Counted from the first letter of the stretch, positions 1 to 13,165 are shown. The stretch: DNA of 64,000 nucleotides from Phalacrocorax aristotelis (GCF_949628215.1 NC_134280.1:4292001-4356000); one strand, 5' to 3'. Program-made: numbers and translations. The notes: generated by a model from the letters alone, not told the origin.

Positions 1-864
1 AGCGTGCTTCAATATTTAATTATGCTAAGGTACCGTACAATCAAAACACCTTGACTTAATTTAGGCTGCATCTGAAAAGCTGTCATTTAAGATGCCAAGA
101 GGTAGCTTTCTATTTTTTTCCTTCTCTCTTCTCATAAATCTACAGTTTCTACTCATAAGTTTTAAAGCGTATAAAAATTCAACTTTTTTTTTTAGATAGA
201 AAGATAATATTGTAATCAAAGGGTTGGCTTTTGGACTGCGTAGTCCTTGGTTTTATATACTTGAGGCAAAACATTAGATACAAATCTATCTGAAGGCTCT
301 TTAATAAGAAAGATGGCAAGTAAATTCTGGTTTAATATAAAAGCCAATTCAACTATTAATCATGATTACAGATAATTCCCAATGTGGCATGATATCATTT
401 AATTTCCAAAAAAACCAGAGGAAGTGACAGCACACATTTTTTTGAAACCATGCCATGTAATAATATCATGCAAGGAAAACCTTTATAATCTATTCTGCGC
501 ATAGGTCATAAATTACCAATCAGACACGTAGATCCCATTTAATATTTTAAAGTCTCGTTTTATATATTCTTTTTCCTTGTTCATGCTTTGTCTTAACAAA
601 TACACTTGGCCATAATGAAAATAAACCTGCTGAAGTCTCTGTGGCCTGAGACAAGCTATAACACATTTCTGCACCACGGGGTAGGCTCATGGGATACCTA
701 CTGAGAAAATGCATCTCCTCTGCGCATGCCCAGACTATTAAAATGAATTGACATGTTAATGCTGACAGGAAAAGAGCACAAGAGAGCTTGCTAAATTACT
801 GCTCAGTCAGGCACTAGGAATTCCTGAGTGGCTAACTCCTGAGCAAAACCTGCAGCAAGGAGAC
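1..864. other. AT-rich non-coding DNA, nothing recognised
   Basis: Single-copy, AT-rich sequence with short A and T runs and stop codons in every frame. I see no repeat family, exon or promoter. The only motif of note is an isolated NRF1-like half site (TGCGCATGC) at 721-729, which is too short to mean anything alone. Confidence 0.6.
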
Positions 865-930
865 GAGGGGGGGGAAAAAAGAGAGAGAGGAAGAAAGGGG
901 AAGGGAGGGGGGAAAAGAAGGGGAAAAAAA
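865..930 (+). repeat. 66-nt uninterrupted polypurine tract with G-quadruplex motif
   Basis: Every base from 865 to 930 is A or G; a C at 864 and a T at 931 end the run. It begins with a G8 run and continues with (GA)n. At 897-923 there are four G runs of at least three (4, 3, 6 and 4 bases) separated by loops of 2, 1 and 7 bases, which meets the usual G3+N1-7 rule for a G-quadruplex. Long homopurine tracts can also form triplex (H-DNA). The sequence shows the tract; its structure in cells is inference. Confidence 0.85.
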
Positions 931-3900
931 TGGAGAAGTGGGTGAAAAAGGAAACTTTATTGTGAAATGCAACAAAACAAACCAACACTAAGGGGTTGTC
1001 ATGTTACTAATGCACCTACTCATAAATCATACGGATTTTAATCATACCTGCCACCTCAGCCTGCTTCTCCCCTGAGAAATTGTTTTCTTTTTGCTCCCTC
1101 CTTCACTCGCTTTCAATTATCTGGAAGCTGTTTCTCGTGTTTATTTATTTATCTAAAGTTCACATACAGTATGCATGCACAAATTTCCTCTGGGGGACTG
1201 AGACTAGGCAGATCATACAAGGATGCGGTGGAGCGTAGCAGCTAACAGCTCAGATGAATGTACTCACTCTCAGAAAACCTGCTTTGGACCACGGTGACAA
1301 GAGAAGGGGAGGACAGAAAGTAATTAGTGTGTGTACAATGATGGATTATGGCTTAATATTCAGGCATTTCACCTTTTGACTGTTATAGGTAGGCCCACAA
1401 GATGACAAACAAAGTCCACATTCTTGCCAATGAGGACAATAAAGGGGGGGGAAAGATAACCCTAAGTTTTTCACTGTTTCAGCCGTGTCCTCTGTTCAAT
1501 GAGTAAATCACCTTAAGTTGTTTCAGTTGCATTTCAGACCTTTTATAGTTTGGAGAACACCACGTATGTGCATATACACATATACGAGAAACCTGAGGGA
1601 CAGCTGCTTGGCAAATTTCTGACTGGCTGGCATAATATTGTTCTTATGTCTCACAGCTTCTCTATGTAACTTTAGTACTAAAGAGCAACTCAGTCTCTCA
1701 AATTTTAAGAAGAGAGTGAACTGCCAGTGACCTTTTCTCAGCTCTGGGAGGTGAATGTGTAGCACAGATCCATCATGACATGAAGATCTTCTAGACAACT
1801 TTAAAAAAAAAAAAAAAAAAGTCATAATTTTCCTAAGCCAGATGATTGAAGGAAAAACAGACGAGGAGGACTTACAACTACAGGTTAAATAGAGTTTTAA
1901 CTCCAGAAATTAGTTTAGAGCAGGTTTCGAACTGAAGCTCTGTGTGTGTGTGTTTTAGGTCTATGGCAGCTTTTTTTTAGGGACATTTGAATCTATATTT
2001 GCTATGCAGGGTATTGCTCAATTAAAGGAACATCTAGACAGCTCTCCCATTTGGAACACTTGTAGAAATTAAATGGATCACATGCAGTTTGACATTTTGC
2101 AAAATAAAAGAATAATTGGGGCACCGTATTGTTTTTGCTTTTTAAAGAGAATATTCAGACTCACCCTGTGAAGCTTAGCTGGAACCAGAATTTGGAATTT
2201 GGGTCCAGATTTCTTCCCCCCATGGCTTTCTCAGAAAACTAATGATGCTACAGTTAACTCTTTCACCACCACACACATTTCATTGGACATTCGATGGACT
2301 GCTAGCCTGATACTTTGAAGTACTGAGAAATTATTTAGTCAAATTTATATGAGGGGAAATAGTTATCTGTTATGGCAGACTCTTCAGTTCATAATTTTCC
2401 TCAGAAGGCCATGACCTGGTTAGGAGACAAGTCCCGTTCTTCATGTTCTTTGAATAAAGACTTTGTACAGGAGTTCAACTACCCTCCAAGTTGAGGTGTA
2501 GGGTGAGAGTGGGTTTCCCGGGACCCCCAGCCTTCCCTCCAAAAGCCAAGGAGCCCACAGACGCTTACATGGTCTCTAATCCTGTGCAAACTCTGCCAAA
2601 ACCAAAAGGACCAAACCTTGAGATCATGGGGTTTCTGGTGTCCTGCGAGACTCCAGTCCTTTCGTTTAAAGCAAGTACATGCTCTGGTCAGAGCATCATT
2701 CACCAGATGAGAAGTCACAAGTGTTTATGTACGTGCCATCTTTTAAACATTTTCATAGCCCCATTAAATGTTGTCACATAAGCTAAGAATTAAGCATGAA
2801 GATATACTTTTTCTCACATTGACTACAGCTGAGCCTGAAACAAAATCCCAGACTTTCCCAACCTAAGTTCAAAAGCCCTCTGGAATCACTGTTTTCCAAG
2901 GAAGTATTTCAAAAGAAATCCAAGGAGATGTCACTTGTCCTGATTTCATGGATGCTGCCAGAGGCTGCAGTGGCACCGAGGGACCTTCAGTCCAACCCAC
3001 CGTAGCCCTTTAGTCCAACTCAGGACAGGCGCTCCTGTACGCCCATACATGTGTGGAGGGTTCGTGTGCCTCATAGGAGCCACTGAAGACTCAAAAAAAT
3101 AAACAAAACACATCCCAAAGACACAAAGCTCCATGCGTAGCAGTGCCATGGTAGCGTTATTACCTGACGTGGGTCACAGTCATGGCCTGGCAAGGGTTCT
3201 ATTTCCACCTGTCTCTCTGAGTTACCCGAGATGGAACATACCACAGGTGGTTTCCTGTGATCACAACTTGGTTTTGAAAAACCATGTGCATTTTCTGCCT
3301 GCAGCTTCTTCCACCTGAAGATCAAAGCCCTAAACTGCGTACATTTCACTCCTCTGAAATGCCACCTTCCTTGGTATAAATGACATATTGCACATTTGGT
3401 ATAACTTTCATTTTGTTTCATATTTTAATTTGCAATCTCAGATATCAAAGAAAGCCAAACTGACAAAAGCCAGCTTGCAAACCCATTCAAGTGGGGTTTT
3501 CAATAGTTTACATAAATCAACCCATAATCTACTTTATTTAAATCTCTGAGTGTGTAAAAGGCTGCAGTTTGTCAGGGTAAGATAAAATGCATATATTAAT
3601 GAGAATATAGAGGAGTAGCATGGAGCAGCATTAAACAGTACACAGCAGCAGGGCGTAAATAGACTTGTGTCTCTGTTAGTTGCCATCAGTTGTAGTGAAC
3701 CTTCTTGGTCTAGCTGTCCACTGCAGGGGTGGATAGTTGGTCTGAAGGACTTATATCAGCACAGAGATCATCTCACAAACAAGCACCCAGAATTAATTGG
3801 GACTTACCTCCACAGGACAGATGTTTCTCCAACCTAGTCATTATTTTTCTATATGGTCTTCTACCAGCCAGTGCTCCAACATGGGGACATCACAACGTTT

Positions 3901-4142
3901 GGACTGTTTTATCCTCAGGGATCTATAAGGGATTGTGAGTTATCGGTCATCCAAATCTTTGCAAAAGGAGCATCTCTAGCAAATAGTGCAGGTCAATAGC
4001 CTGGCAGCACTAGCAATAACATTATACTGTGTGGGACTTTCATGAGTTAAATGGACCTAGATATAATAAAAATACCTTACCCTCAGTTTCGTGGTACTCA
4101 GATGGCAGGAATTAGTGCCAAAGTTTTGACAGACCTTAAATT
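931..4142. other. Non-coding DNA with minor simple repeats
   Basis: AT-rich single-copy sequence. It contains a (TG)6 run at 1,941-1,952, an A-run near 1,803-1,820 and alternating purine-pyrimidine sequence near 1,565-1,588. The longest open frames (96 codons plus at 2,491-2,781; 116 codons minus at 3,071-3,421) overlap other frames and match no family I know. At 2,990-3,025 a short phrase (AGTCCAAC) occurs twice about 30 bases apart, which is not enough to name a repeat. Confidence 0.55.
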
Positions 4143-4200
4143 AAAACAAACAAACAAACAGACAGACAACTAAAACAAACAAAAAAAATCAAACAAAATC
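4143..4200 (+). repeat. (AAAC)n / (GACA)n simple repeat
   Basis: Imperfect tetranucleotide array: AAAC units to about 4,160, two GACA units to 4,168, then further A-rich units with C interruptions. It looks like a decaying A-rich microsatellite and has no coding potential. Confidence 0.8.
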
Positions 4201-7200
4201 CCTAAGGTCTTTAGTTAGCTTCAGTTTCTCCCAACCTTGCAGTAATGTGAGTTTTCCTTATGCGGTTGGGGGGAAAAATGAATAGTTACCATGGAAATTG
4301 CCACAAATCTTTTCATTTCAGCCTCCTCCAAGCTACAGAGCACGTTTATGAAGACACACATAGAATCCACTCGTCATTAAAGCTAGTGATGAGAACTTAG
4401 GCAGCAATATAACTATGATGTTTTCCCAAGTTTTACAGCATATTTCACAATAATTTGCTCTGCTCTCGTTCTCATTGCAAAGGCAATATTAGAATGATAA
4501 TGACTTACATGCTCTGTCATACTATACTACTCTGACCTTTTCAGTATGCTGCCTTTGAAAGCTTGACAAGGCCACCTCTTCTGCACACGTTAACATGGCA
4601 GAAAACTGGGACCAGGGAAGGGGAAGGAAGGAGAAGTGGACGACAGCAATAGACACTCTGCCAAATTCTTTTAAGCTTTAAATAACCTTTCTCTCACTCA
4701 TCTCTTTTTTAAATTATTTATTTAAACAGATTTCCTGTCTTTCCTCCAGCACTTTGTGTCCCTAGAATTGCAACAGTCATCCAGTGCAATGACTTATCTG
4801 CAGTAGGTGCGTTGCAAAGCGAGAGGTCTACACCCGTGCTCTGCTGCCTGGATATCAGTTTGGCCCTTTGAATTATTCACCAGCTCAGGAACAAAGTCAG
4901 GATTTGGTCCCAGATGACCAGACATCTCTTTTCACAGCATGTACAGCCTTTTTTATTTTTTTTCATGTGTATTGTGGACACTAGACCTGTCCCCTTAGAC
5001 GCACGCAGCATTTACTTTTGTATGATAGGAAATTTTCTTCAGCTGCACTCCCTGCTGCAAATTCCCTCTGGAATGATCAGGAGAGTAAAGGAAGCTCCAC
5101 ATCATGGGGCCGGTGCACAACCTGCTGCACAAGCATGGAGTCACAGGGGGACATCAAGTGCATTCCTCCCACTCCCTCATTTGCTGGAGCATAAAGAGTC
5201 AGAGAAAGGTCCAAAAGAGAGACATTGCCAACAGTCCTTCCCCTTGTGTACCTTTTTTTAGTGGCACAAGGCCATATCATTCCTGGAAATGAGTGCAGAA
5301 AAGGACAGGAGCCTCTTAAACCATCAGAAACCTGGTGATGGAGGGAACGGTTGCAGGGATACTACGATGTGCACAGTGGATGGGGTTCTTTTTCTCCTCA
5401 GCTGGTCACTCCCCATCCCAACCTTTTGATGTGCAGCACTGGAAGCAACCCGAGGAGCAACCAGGCTGGCACTGATCTCCAGTTTTAGTGATTCAAAGGC
5501 AGCCCTCAGCCTCCTTTTCCTTATCAGCGTTCAGCCTGGCCTCGCTCAGACACTCCCCTGATACTGCACTGCTCCCTTCCTTCCTACAGCTGAGATGGGG
5601 ACTGAGAGACTTTTCAGCCTCTAATATCTCTGTCTTACAGCTGTCCTCTCCAATATTGCTTGCAGGTGTGATGAGAAGACCCATACACGTTTTAAGGCCA
5701 CCTTTTCTTTTCCCCTTCCATTTCTCTGAAATAGGCTGCCCCGTACATTAGATCTGCAGCATTATGCTCCTCCATTACACAGCTTCAATAAGAAACCGAG
5801 CTTCCACCGCTTTCCCGTGGGATCCTATCCCGCTGCTAGGCATGTGCTTTGCAAAACACCCTAATATGGGGACTGAAGAGTTAATGATCTCTGAGCCTAC
5901 TGCTTGAGGATTATTTAGCACACCAGGTGCCTGCTGCACTCTCACTGCCGAGGAGAGCATGGGAACAGAGATGAATCATGGCTGCAGCTGCACTAGAGAG
6001 GGGTCTGGAAGCTGGTGAGGGAGCTGGTGAGACAACGCGGTCTCCCTGGGACCCTCTTCTCCTGTTTACACAAATACAGAGCACGTGCCGAGCAAACCTG
6101 AGTGGGCCCCTGGCCATCCCAGCATCCACCTTCTGACCACACAGGCTAATATCGCTCAGCACCAAGGGTCTTATCTTCCTGGGGAATGCCACAATCCTCA
6201 CAGTCCAATGGTCCTCAGGTACGTGCAGGTGCTTATCCCCATCTTTTACACGTTGCTCGTAAAGCTGCTTTGCTCAAGTATGAAGAGTTTCAGTGGCTGT
6301 TGGGCAGTATAACATTCCACTATGGCTTTCAGTTCCTCTAATCTTCACAAAAGAGGCAATCCCTCCAGCCACTGAAAGGCTCCTATTGCTCATCTTCACA
6401 CTCCACCAAGTGCACCTTTCGCTTCCTTTAGGCTGGTTTGGTTTCATTGATTTTTTTTTTTCCCCTAAACAAATACATAAGGACTTAATTTGATAGAATA
6501 AATAAATAACTCCTCTCTGAACTTTGCTTTTACACAGGAGTGCCAAAACAGGGGCCGACCCCTCGTGCATAGGAATGCAGGGGAGACCCTCACGTGGCAT
6601 CGGGGAGAGTAACTACAATAGCAAAAGGCATGGCGATGGCAAGGAGACAGGTGTCTGTCTTAGGGACCAGCCTCAGGCACAAGGAGCTCAAGAGAGAAAT
6701 GAACCCATCCCAGAACTGTCCCAGGGCAGTAAGATTTCACATCTTTTAATCAGGATATATTATTTCAGAGCCTGTGAAAAGCTAACCTCAGATCTAATCC
6801 GGTATGGTTTTATTTATGTAATATAATAATAATGTAAAGTAATAATGTAAACAGCAAATAAATCTATAGGGTTGCAATCAATTTGTCAAAGAACATATAT
6901 TTTTGTTAAAGAAAGTATTAAAGGTGAACTGATATGGAAAACAGATTGTACTGCTCACAGGGAGAGAAGTTTTTGACCCGTTTGTGTCTAGACAAATCCA
7001 TAGTGATAACCTCTCTACCCCCCCAAAAAAAAAAGTTTGCTCTGAATGAGACAAACATGTTTTCTCTGGTACACCGCCTCCCTTGTCCCACAGAGGCTAA
7101 ATATGTTACACATGGTGGCGGCAATGCACATCTCCCTTGAGACAAGAGGTCTTGTAAAAGAACGTCTCTACCTACAGCTCCCTTACCCTGGAGATAATAA

Positions 7201-8370
7201 AAATGATTTCACATCAGTGCATCAGGTATGTGGGACGGGAACTATATACCACTTTACCTCCTCTCTTTTCTGTTCCTTCCCTGACTTATGAAAAAAATGA
7301 ACAAAAAAAAAAGCAAAAATATAAAAATTAAAAAAACTTACTCCACTCCAGAGGCTGAAAGAGCAGAAAAGATAGCAGTGTGATGGCACAACTCCCCTGG
7401 GACTACCAGGCCGTGCAAAGGACTTTACGTACTCTTCCCAAGTGTGGCTGAATGACATTTGTAGGCACCCTTCTTTTCCATATTTGATACCCCAGAAAAG
7501 CCTCGCTGCCTCCCCGTTGTCCCCGCACCGGGCGCTGCTGCGTCATCGGTTGGTTTCCCCATTCAGCAGAGGTGAGGTCCTCCCGACAGCACGCTGGTCC
7601 AGCTGCTGCAGGGAGTGAGGTAAGCATTCGTGGTACATCCTAAAATGGTCCCTAAGCGACTCTTACTACCACGTATCCCATATCCAACTACTCTGCCTTC
7701 GCTGTTCTCTGCTTCATGAGTTTCTTTTCACTTTCCTCAGTGTTTACTGTACTTTGAATAGTTATGTGGCTATCATCCATAGGAGAACCATGGGAACTGG
7801 CAGGCAATGAATGACTGGCATGCGAAAGGGGTTTTGGGTTTTTCTTTTTTTCCCCCTTCTTCTTCTACTTCTCCTTCTTGAAAACAACCTTGGCGAGCCA
7901 TCAGATGAAAAAACCTATTCTTCTGCCAGCTCCTGTCCAGTGCCAGTGTCAGGCTATTTAAAGCTCTCTGAGAAGTGCTTTGGGGGAAGGTAGCATCAAA
8001 ACAGCGATTCCAGCTGCATCTTTTCCCTCCATATCAAAAAAAAAAAAAACAAAAAACCAGAAGATGCCGAGCTCTCTTTTCTACCCAGACTTGACTTAAG
8101 TTAAACATGCGAGCCCCTGACATAAATGCACACTGTAGGAATCCATAATAAGGTACCGCAGTTAAAACTAGCAACTGCATTTTCGATGCAAGAGCATAAT
8201 CCTCATTGTTACTGGGGAGTCTGGATCTTGCCACAACAGAGGTTTTTTTGTTATATTACATGCCTACCAACCAAGTCCTTTTCTTTTATAGCTCCCTATG
8301 GTAGGGGAAGGAGAAAGAGTGGATTTAAGTTTCCAGGGAGCTGTCGGCCTTTGTAATAAGGTACATGGCT
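4201..8370. other. Non-coding DNA, nothing recognised
   Basis: Mixed single-copy DNA. A slightly GC-richer stretch near 7,490-7,620 contains several CpGs but no island-scale enrichment. A 14-bp unit (GTAATAATGTAAA-like) is duplicated in tandem near 6,830-6,855. T-rich and A-rich runs occur near 6,455, 7,022 and 7,840-7,880. Open frames reach only about 115 codons and are shadowed on the other strand. Confidence 0.55.
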
Positions 8371-8378
8371 CACTGCTA

Positions 8379-8575
8379 GTTCACAAAGGGGGTTAGCACT
8401 AGAACCGCGGTGAACTATTCATCTTGCCAGTGAGTTCAGGTGAACACGGCACTCGGAGCCAAACGGGAACGCTCAGTCCCATTCACCCGGTAGCTATATA
8501 ATGTACCACAAGCTGAAAACTGTTCATTGAGCCAGCAGGAAATTCAGACGTTTAGCAAGCGCTGGAACCAGCGCT
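8379..8575 (+). promoter_or_regulatory. Possible cryptic promoter or nuclear-receptor-type element
   Basis: Within 200 bases there are four GTTCA/TGAAC half sites (8,379-8,383; 8,411-8,415; 8,434-8,438; 8,441-8,445). The last two form an inverted pair with a 2-base gap. A TATA-like CTATATAAT follows at 8,494-8,502. About 60 bases downstream is a perfect inverted repeat, AGCGCTGGAACCAGCGCT (8-bp arms, 2-base spacer), at 8,558-8,575. Half sites of this kind are bound by nuclear receptors, usually as paired elements. The motifs are visible; promoter activity is only an inference. Confidence 0.25.
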
Positions 8576-9524
8576 GCCGTGATGGATGGAAATATCCAGG
8601 CCCCGGGAACTGTGTATCGATGGTGGGCCGGGCGCAGGACAGGCGGGCTGCCACGGCAAGGGAGCGCATCTCTTTCGAGATCAGTGAGCAAGGCTGGGAG
8701 TCACGGGAGAACAGGCTGAGGTGTTCCTCCTCTCCTCCTCCCTGGGAAACTGCAAGCAAGAAGAGATGAATTTGATTTATTTCCCATTGAGAGCTACAGG
8801 GAAAGGAGCAAAACTAAGAGCAGAATACACAAACAAAACAAAAGACTTAACTCTAGGAGGAAAAATGCGTATTCCCAGGAGAGAAACGTGATACTCCCCA
8901 GCTTGCCCACTATCAGCACTCTGAGACCCACTCCCAGCTGCTCTGCATTCTTCGGTTTCATCACTCAAATCTACATTACAGGAGAGCGCTAAGGCTGGCC
9001 ATGCTGCTCCTGCTGCTCTTCTGGCACTGCCCGTCAAAGCGATGCTCAGCCATCACCAGAGCGACGCAACCTTGAGAGGTCAGCGCCTACCGCGGCAGCG
9101 GCGGGCAGAGGCACGGACACCTGGCAGGGCTACCGGCAGAAGTCCAGGTCCCAAGGGTCCCAGAGCACACAAAGCAAAATTTAATTCCTTGCAAGGTGAA
9201 ATTGTGCCCAAAAATGGACAAATTGGAAGTTTTAGCATTTCCCCCCCACCCCGCCTTGAGCCATTGGGGGCTCAGACCCATCGGCAGCCCTTCGACCCAC
9301 CCCAGGAACTCTGAAGGAACGGGGAAGAGAATTGGCCAGTGTACTGCTGCCCAGCAAAACCTTTCATGCTGAGGTTCCCCTGGTCATTCTTGACACCTCT
9401 CTTCATTTGACAGCTCTGAATGGATCATTAAAAATATCCAGGCTTATACATATTAGTAGTTTACAGGAAATACAGCACCCTGTCCTGTATCTTGATAACA
9501 TTTGTCATTTGATGTCATCAAACA
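8576..9524. other. Locally GC-richer non-coding DNA
   Basis: This stretch has more C, G and CpG than its surroundings, especially 8,580-8,700 and 9,040-9,170, but neither part is dense or long enough for a standard CpG island. Open frames on both strands (up to 90 codons) overlap and match nothing I know. Confidence 0.5.
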
Positions 9525-9575
9525 ACTTGTTAGCTGGGGAAACTGAGGCAGAGTTACATTTAGAGGCTTGCAAAA
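9525..9575 (-). repeat. MIR-type CORE-SINE fragment
   Basis: The plus strand reads TAGCTGGGGAAACTGAGGCA at 9,531-9,550. This is the reverse complement of the conserved MIR core block (tgcctcagtttcc...). Only about 25 bases are strongly alike, and the flanks have decayed. MIR elements are tRNA-derived SINEs that spread before or early in amniote history, so this is an old fossil. Confidence 0.5.
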
Positions 9576-11984
9576 GGAAAAGGACAAATCACTGGCTATC
9601 CATAGAGGTTATGTGGTAGGAGGTAGTGATATTCCCACTTTCCACTCAAATTCACTCTACCTGAACCGCACACTGCCCAAAGCCACCGTGGTTCTCAGTG
9701 CTATTACTGCGGGCACGAGCTCTCGGTGTGGGGGCAAGTGCTGTTCGTACAAGCACAACAAGCTGCCAAAGCTCCGTCTGAACTTTCGCCCCACCTGTTA
9801 TCTTAAGGGTTTTCCCCAGGACTGTGAAAAGCATCCCTGTAGCTGCAGCATCACCTCTTCGGTGACTCGGCACGGCCACCTCTATCTTCCCACAGATCCC
9901 ATGCCCGCGGAGAGGGGCGGCGATCGCCCCGGCTGCCGCTGCCTCTCATCACCACTTGACCTTCCTGCCTCTTTGCTATCGTGGTTGTCCATCCGCTGCC
10001 AGCTCACACGCAGCACTTAATGAGGAGGGTAGAGCAAGGAAATCAGACAGTGACCCAGAGCTGGCAGGGAGCGGGGGAGACGCAGCTCCGATTCAAGCTC
10101 CGAGCCTTGGCTGTGGAGTGGGATTTACATAATAATTAACTCCGGTATTCTTGGACAACTCACTTTCTGTGTAACAACTGCAGATGATTCCCCCGTACAC
10201 CCTTAAAAATCTGTCTAGCTAACGAATCCAAAAATCAAACACCTGTGTGTCAGCACGAACAGCTGTACACTTGCCACTGCTCCTCTATCTGCAGAGGATG
10301 CCACATGCCAGTTGCTTTACTTAGAGCGTGTGGGGAGGCCAATCCATTAGAGAGAGAACACAGCATAATTAAGCAGCAACATGCTTTCTTGTTCCTGCTG
10401 CCCTAATTTTTTTTTTTTCTTCTCCCCCCTTACTTACTTTGTTTAAACAACTCCATCAACTTTATTATGTTGATCTTCAGGCTTGCAGGGCCTGTGAACT
10501 TGGGAGGCAGCGTCTGTTCTCCCAGGTTCTCACAGCACTCATCAGCTGGTGTGTTAGGGTAGGGAAACTTCCAGTTGAACTACATTTTTGTCTTTTTTTT
10601 CTTTCTTTTTTTTTTTTTTTCCTTCCCTGAGAAATATCCTCAATAAGAAAGATCTTCTTGGAATAAATAACAGGAGACACGAAGAGTGCAGAATCTAAAC
10701 ACGCGCATTCCGCACACTGTACGACAGCAACAAATGATTACATCCAGCCCGAAACATCCACAGACGGTCATGTTTGTTTTCATTGCATTCCAGATATCAA
10801 TTGCAGTCAGTCTCTATATATACTTCGTTCTCTGTCTTGCACGCGCCCGTGTGTGTGTTCCTTTTATATACGGAACAAAAGAAACATTTTGCTAAACCGA
10901 GCTTTATCTTCCAAACCTGCGCTCCGTTCAGTGCACGCTGTGTGTAAAAATGCAAGCAAAAAAAGGGGATTTTAAAATCAAGCTAAATGTCTTGGGGTCC
11001 ATTTGGAGCCGTAATGTGAACTTACCTTCATATGAATAATTTGCACCAGTATTCCTAATTTGGCAAGCAAAGAGTGCAGCATAGCTTCACAAGCCGTAGT
11101 ACCTTTGTGCTCTTAATCCTCCAGGGGCTACCTATACTTGTCTTTCTGTACATTGGATCACTGCTAGTGGAGGTCTGAAAAGCATCTCCAGCAATCTTTA
11201 ATTCATGTGATTAAAAATTCAAAAGAAGCCCTTGTACCAGCTGTTAAACTATGTTAGTAAGCTGTAATTCAGAGTTCAAATCCCAGCAAATTGAAGGTTA
11301 GGTTAACAGGATCATTCAGTGGAACTGCATTATATCGTAGCAACTAGAACAGTAGGTGGACTGTTTCATACATGCTCATTTGCAGGAGATAAACTAAGGA
11401 TGAGCAAACTCATAGCACTGCAAACCTTGCCTTGGGTTTATTTTCCCCTCCTCTTTCTGTGGCATGATTTTTTTTTTAGAGCCTGGCAGATGAAACCAAC
11501 TGTGGGTTTTGTTTAATCTTTGCACAGATAGAAGCAGAATAAAATCAGCATGAAGTGTTTTGTTTAAGATTATCTGAAATCTGAGAAATGTGTTTTTCAT
11601 CTCTGAGACTAATTAGTTTAAATATAACAAAGGTGAAATGAGTTTGATGGTCTTAAGTCTACCGTTCATTCTCCTTCAGTAAATAGAGAGAAAATATATG
11701 AGAAAAGAAATCCACCTTATTTAGCACAGTTTGAAATGATTATTCTTTGCTTAGGCTGGTCCCAAGATAAACTTCCAGGAAGTCTGGAAGAATCAACCTT
11801 AAGTGCAAGTAAGGCTAAAAGTAATATGTACAATTACAATTACTATTTATTATTAGCACTACAATAGCCATTAGTCTTCAGCTGAGAGTGAAACGCTATT
11901 GTGGGAAGTGCTGCATATAAAAGTGACAGTATTTGCTCTACAGTGCTTGCAGCCGCTGCAGCTTTACAGAGCTTGCAAGGAGAA
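9576..11984. other. Non-coding DNA with a pyrimidine tract
   Basis: Single-copy DNA. A 38-nt pure pyrimidine run lies at 10,591-10,628. A 150-codon plus-strand open frame (9,568-10,020) begins at TTG rather than ATG, starts inside the SINE fragment and resembles no known protein. A tRNA B-box-like GTTCAAATCCCAGC sits at 11,274-11,287 without a matching A box. Confidence 0.55.
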
Positions 11985-12112
11985 GGTGAGAAACAGGATG
12001 TAATATCATCTTTAGTTTGCAGATGGGGAATTATGGCACAAAGTGTCTTTCCCAAAACCACACAGGAAGCATGCAGAGCTAGAAGCTGAATCCTGATCTC
12101 CTGAAGGCTTTA
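11985..12112 (-). repeat. MIR-type CORE-SINE
   Basis: The plus strand follows the reverse complement of the MIR core in order. There is a TTTGCAGATGGGGAA block near 12,016-12,030 and a GGCACAAAGTG block near 12,035-12,045. A CCCAAAACCACACAGGAAG block (12,051-12,069) corresponds to the usual CCCAAGGTCACACAG. A GAGCTAGAAGCTGAATCCTG block then leads into GATCTCCTGA. The order and spacing over about 120 bases make chance similarity unlikely. The element is diverged, old and non-coding. Confidence 0.75.
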
Positions 12113-13165
12113 ACCAAAATACCATCCTTCCTGTCTATTGAGAGACTCTCACTTTTATATAATAGGCTGTAAAGCAGACCTTTAATGAGCCCAGACTCTG
12201 AAACTAGATGTGGTCCTATGACTATGGTACCCACAACAAAAACCCAACCAAACAAACAAAAAAAAAATTACCCCATTTAAAATAGCATGATAAAGCCTTT
12301 ACACTTGTTTTCCTGGTGACTTTGATAAGGTAAACTTTGTGTAATAGAGGGAAAAAAGAAAACACATTGGTGGGAGTAACAACTTGCTCAAGGTGGCAAC
12401 AGAGATAGGGGAAAATGGCCGGCTGGGGTTACTGGTAAGGTAATACTGGGGGGTAACGCTTCCCAACAAAAGCAGTTAACAAAACCATTTCTTTCAAATT
12501 CAGAATAAAAGATGCCAAATGAGAAAAAATTGCTGGGGATGAGTTTGTCAGGGATTGTGGTAGAGTTAAACATGAGCTGAAGAAATTGGTGAAGAGTAGC
12601 CTGGTAGAAGAAACGAGAGGAGTTTTAGGGCTAAAGCCCTCCTGTCAAAGCACAGTTTTTGCATAAGTAGCAAAGGAATACAAATTAAAAGAGGACTTTG
12701 GAATCTCCCCCCGCTGCTGTTGGTAAGATACCAGGTAGTGAAAGCCCCAATATACTTTGCATGCTGTCCTGCCAGTAATGTACTCATAGGTTTGAAGACA
12801 GACGACATCTGTTTATGCATCTTCCGGCCGTGACGCCTGCAAAATCATTTCCCACCTGAGACAACCTTTCTTCTGAAATAACTAAAAGTCCTAGCCTTTC
12901 TTCCTAATTAAGGGTTTTCAAATAACCTTAAAAAAATAATATATTTTTTGCAACCCGCACATGTTTGACCTGTTCCTACCATTAAAACCCTCCATTGACC
13001 CATCACTCTCACTGTGGGTCAGATGTCATGTCTATACACACGGCACTCCCAAAACACTTCTAATGCTACACCAAATACAGTATTTAAAAAGAACTTTGTC
13101 TAACCAAGGACTGAGTAAAACTTGTGAAGGACTTGGCCTCGTAATTTAGAGTCATCATCATCAAC
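12113..13165. other. Non-coding DNA, nothing certain
   Basis: AT-rich sequence with an A-rich run near 12,236-12,270. A phrase at 12,380-12,397 (ACTTGCTCAAGGTGGC) is reminiscent of the MIR core but too short to call. No exon or promoter is recognised. Confidence 0.55.

Noticed and set aside
4285..4298. RFX X-box-like GTTACCATGGAAAT
   Set aside because: The right half deviates from the consensus and there is no supporting cluster.
5498..5560. CTCAGCCTCCTTTTCC as an internal CR1 fragment on the minus strand
   Set aside because: Only about 16 bases match and the adjacent sequence does not follow the CR1 order.
9568..10020. 150-codon plus-strand frame
   Set aside because: It starts at TTG inside a SINE fragment and shows no family resemblance.
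11268..11290. tRNA gene or SINE head (B-box-like GTTCAAATCCC)
   Set aside because: There is no A box at the right distance and no cloverleaf can be drawn.
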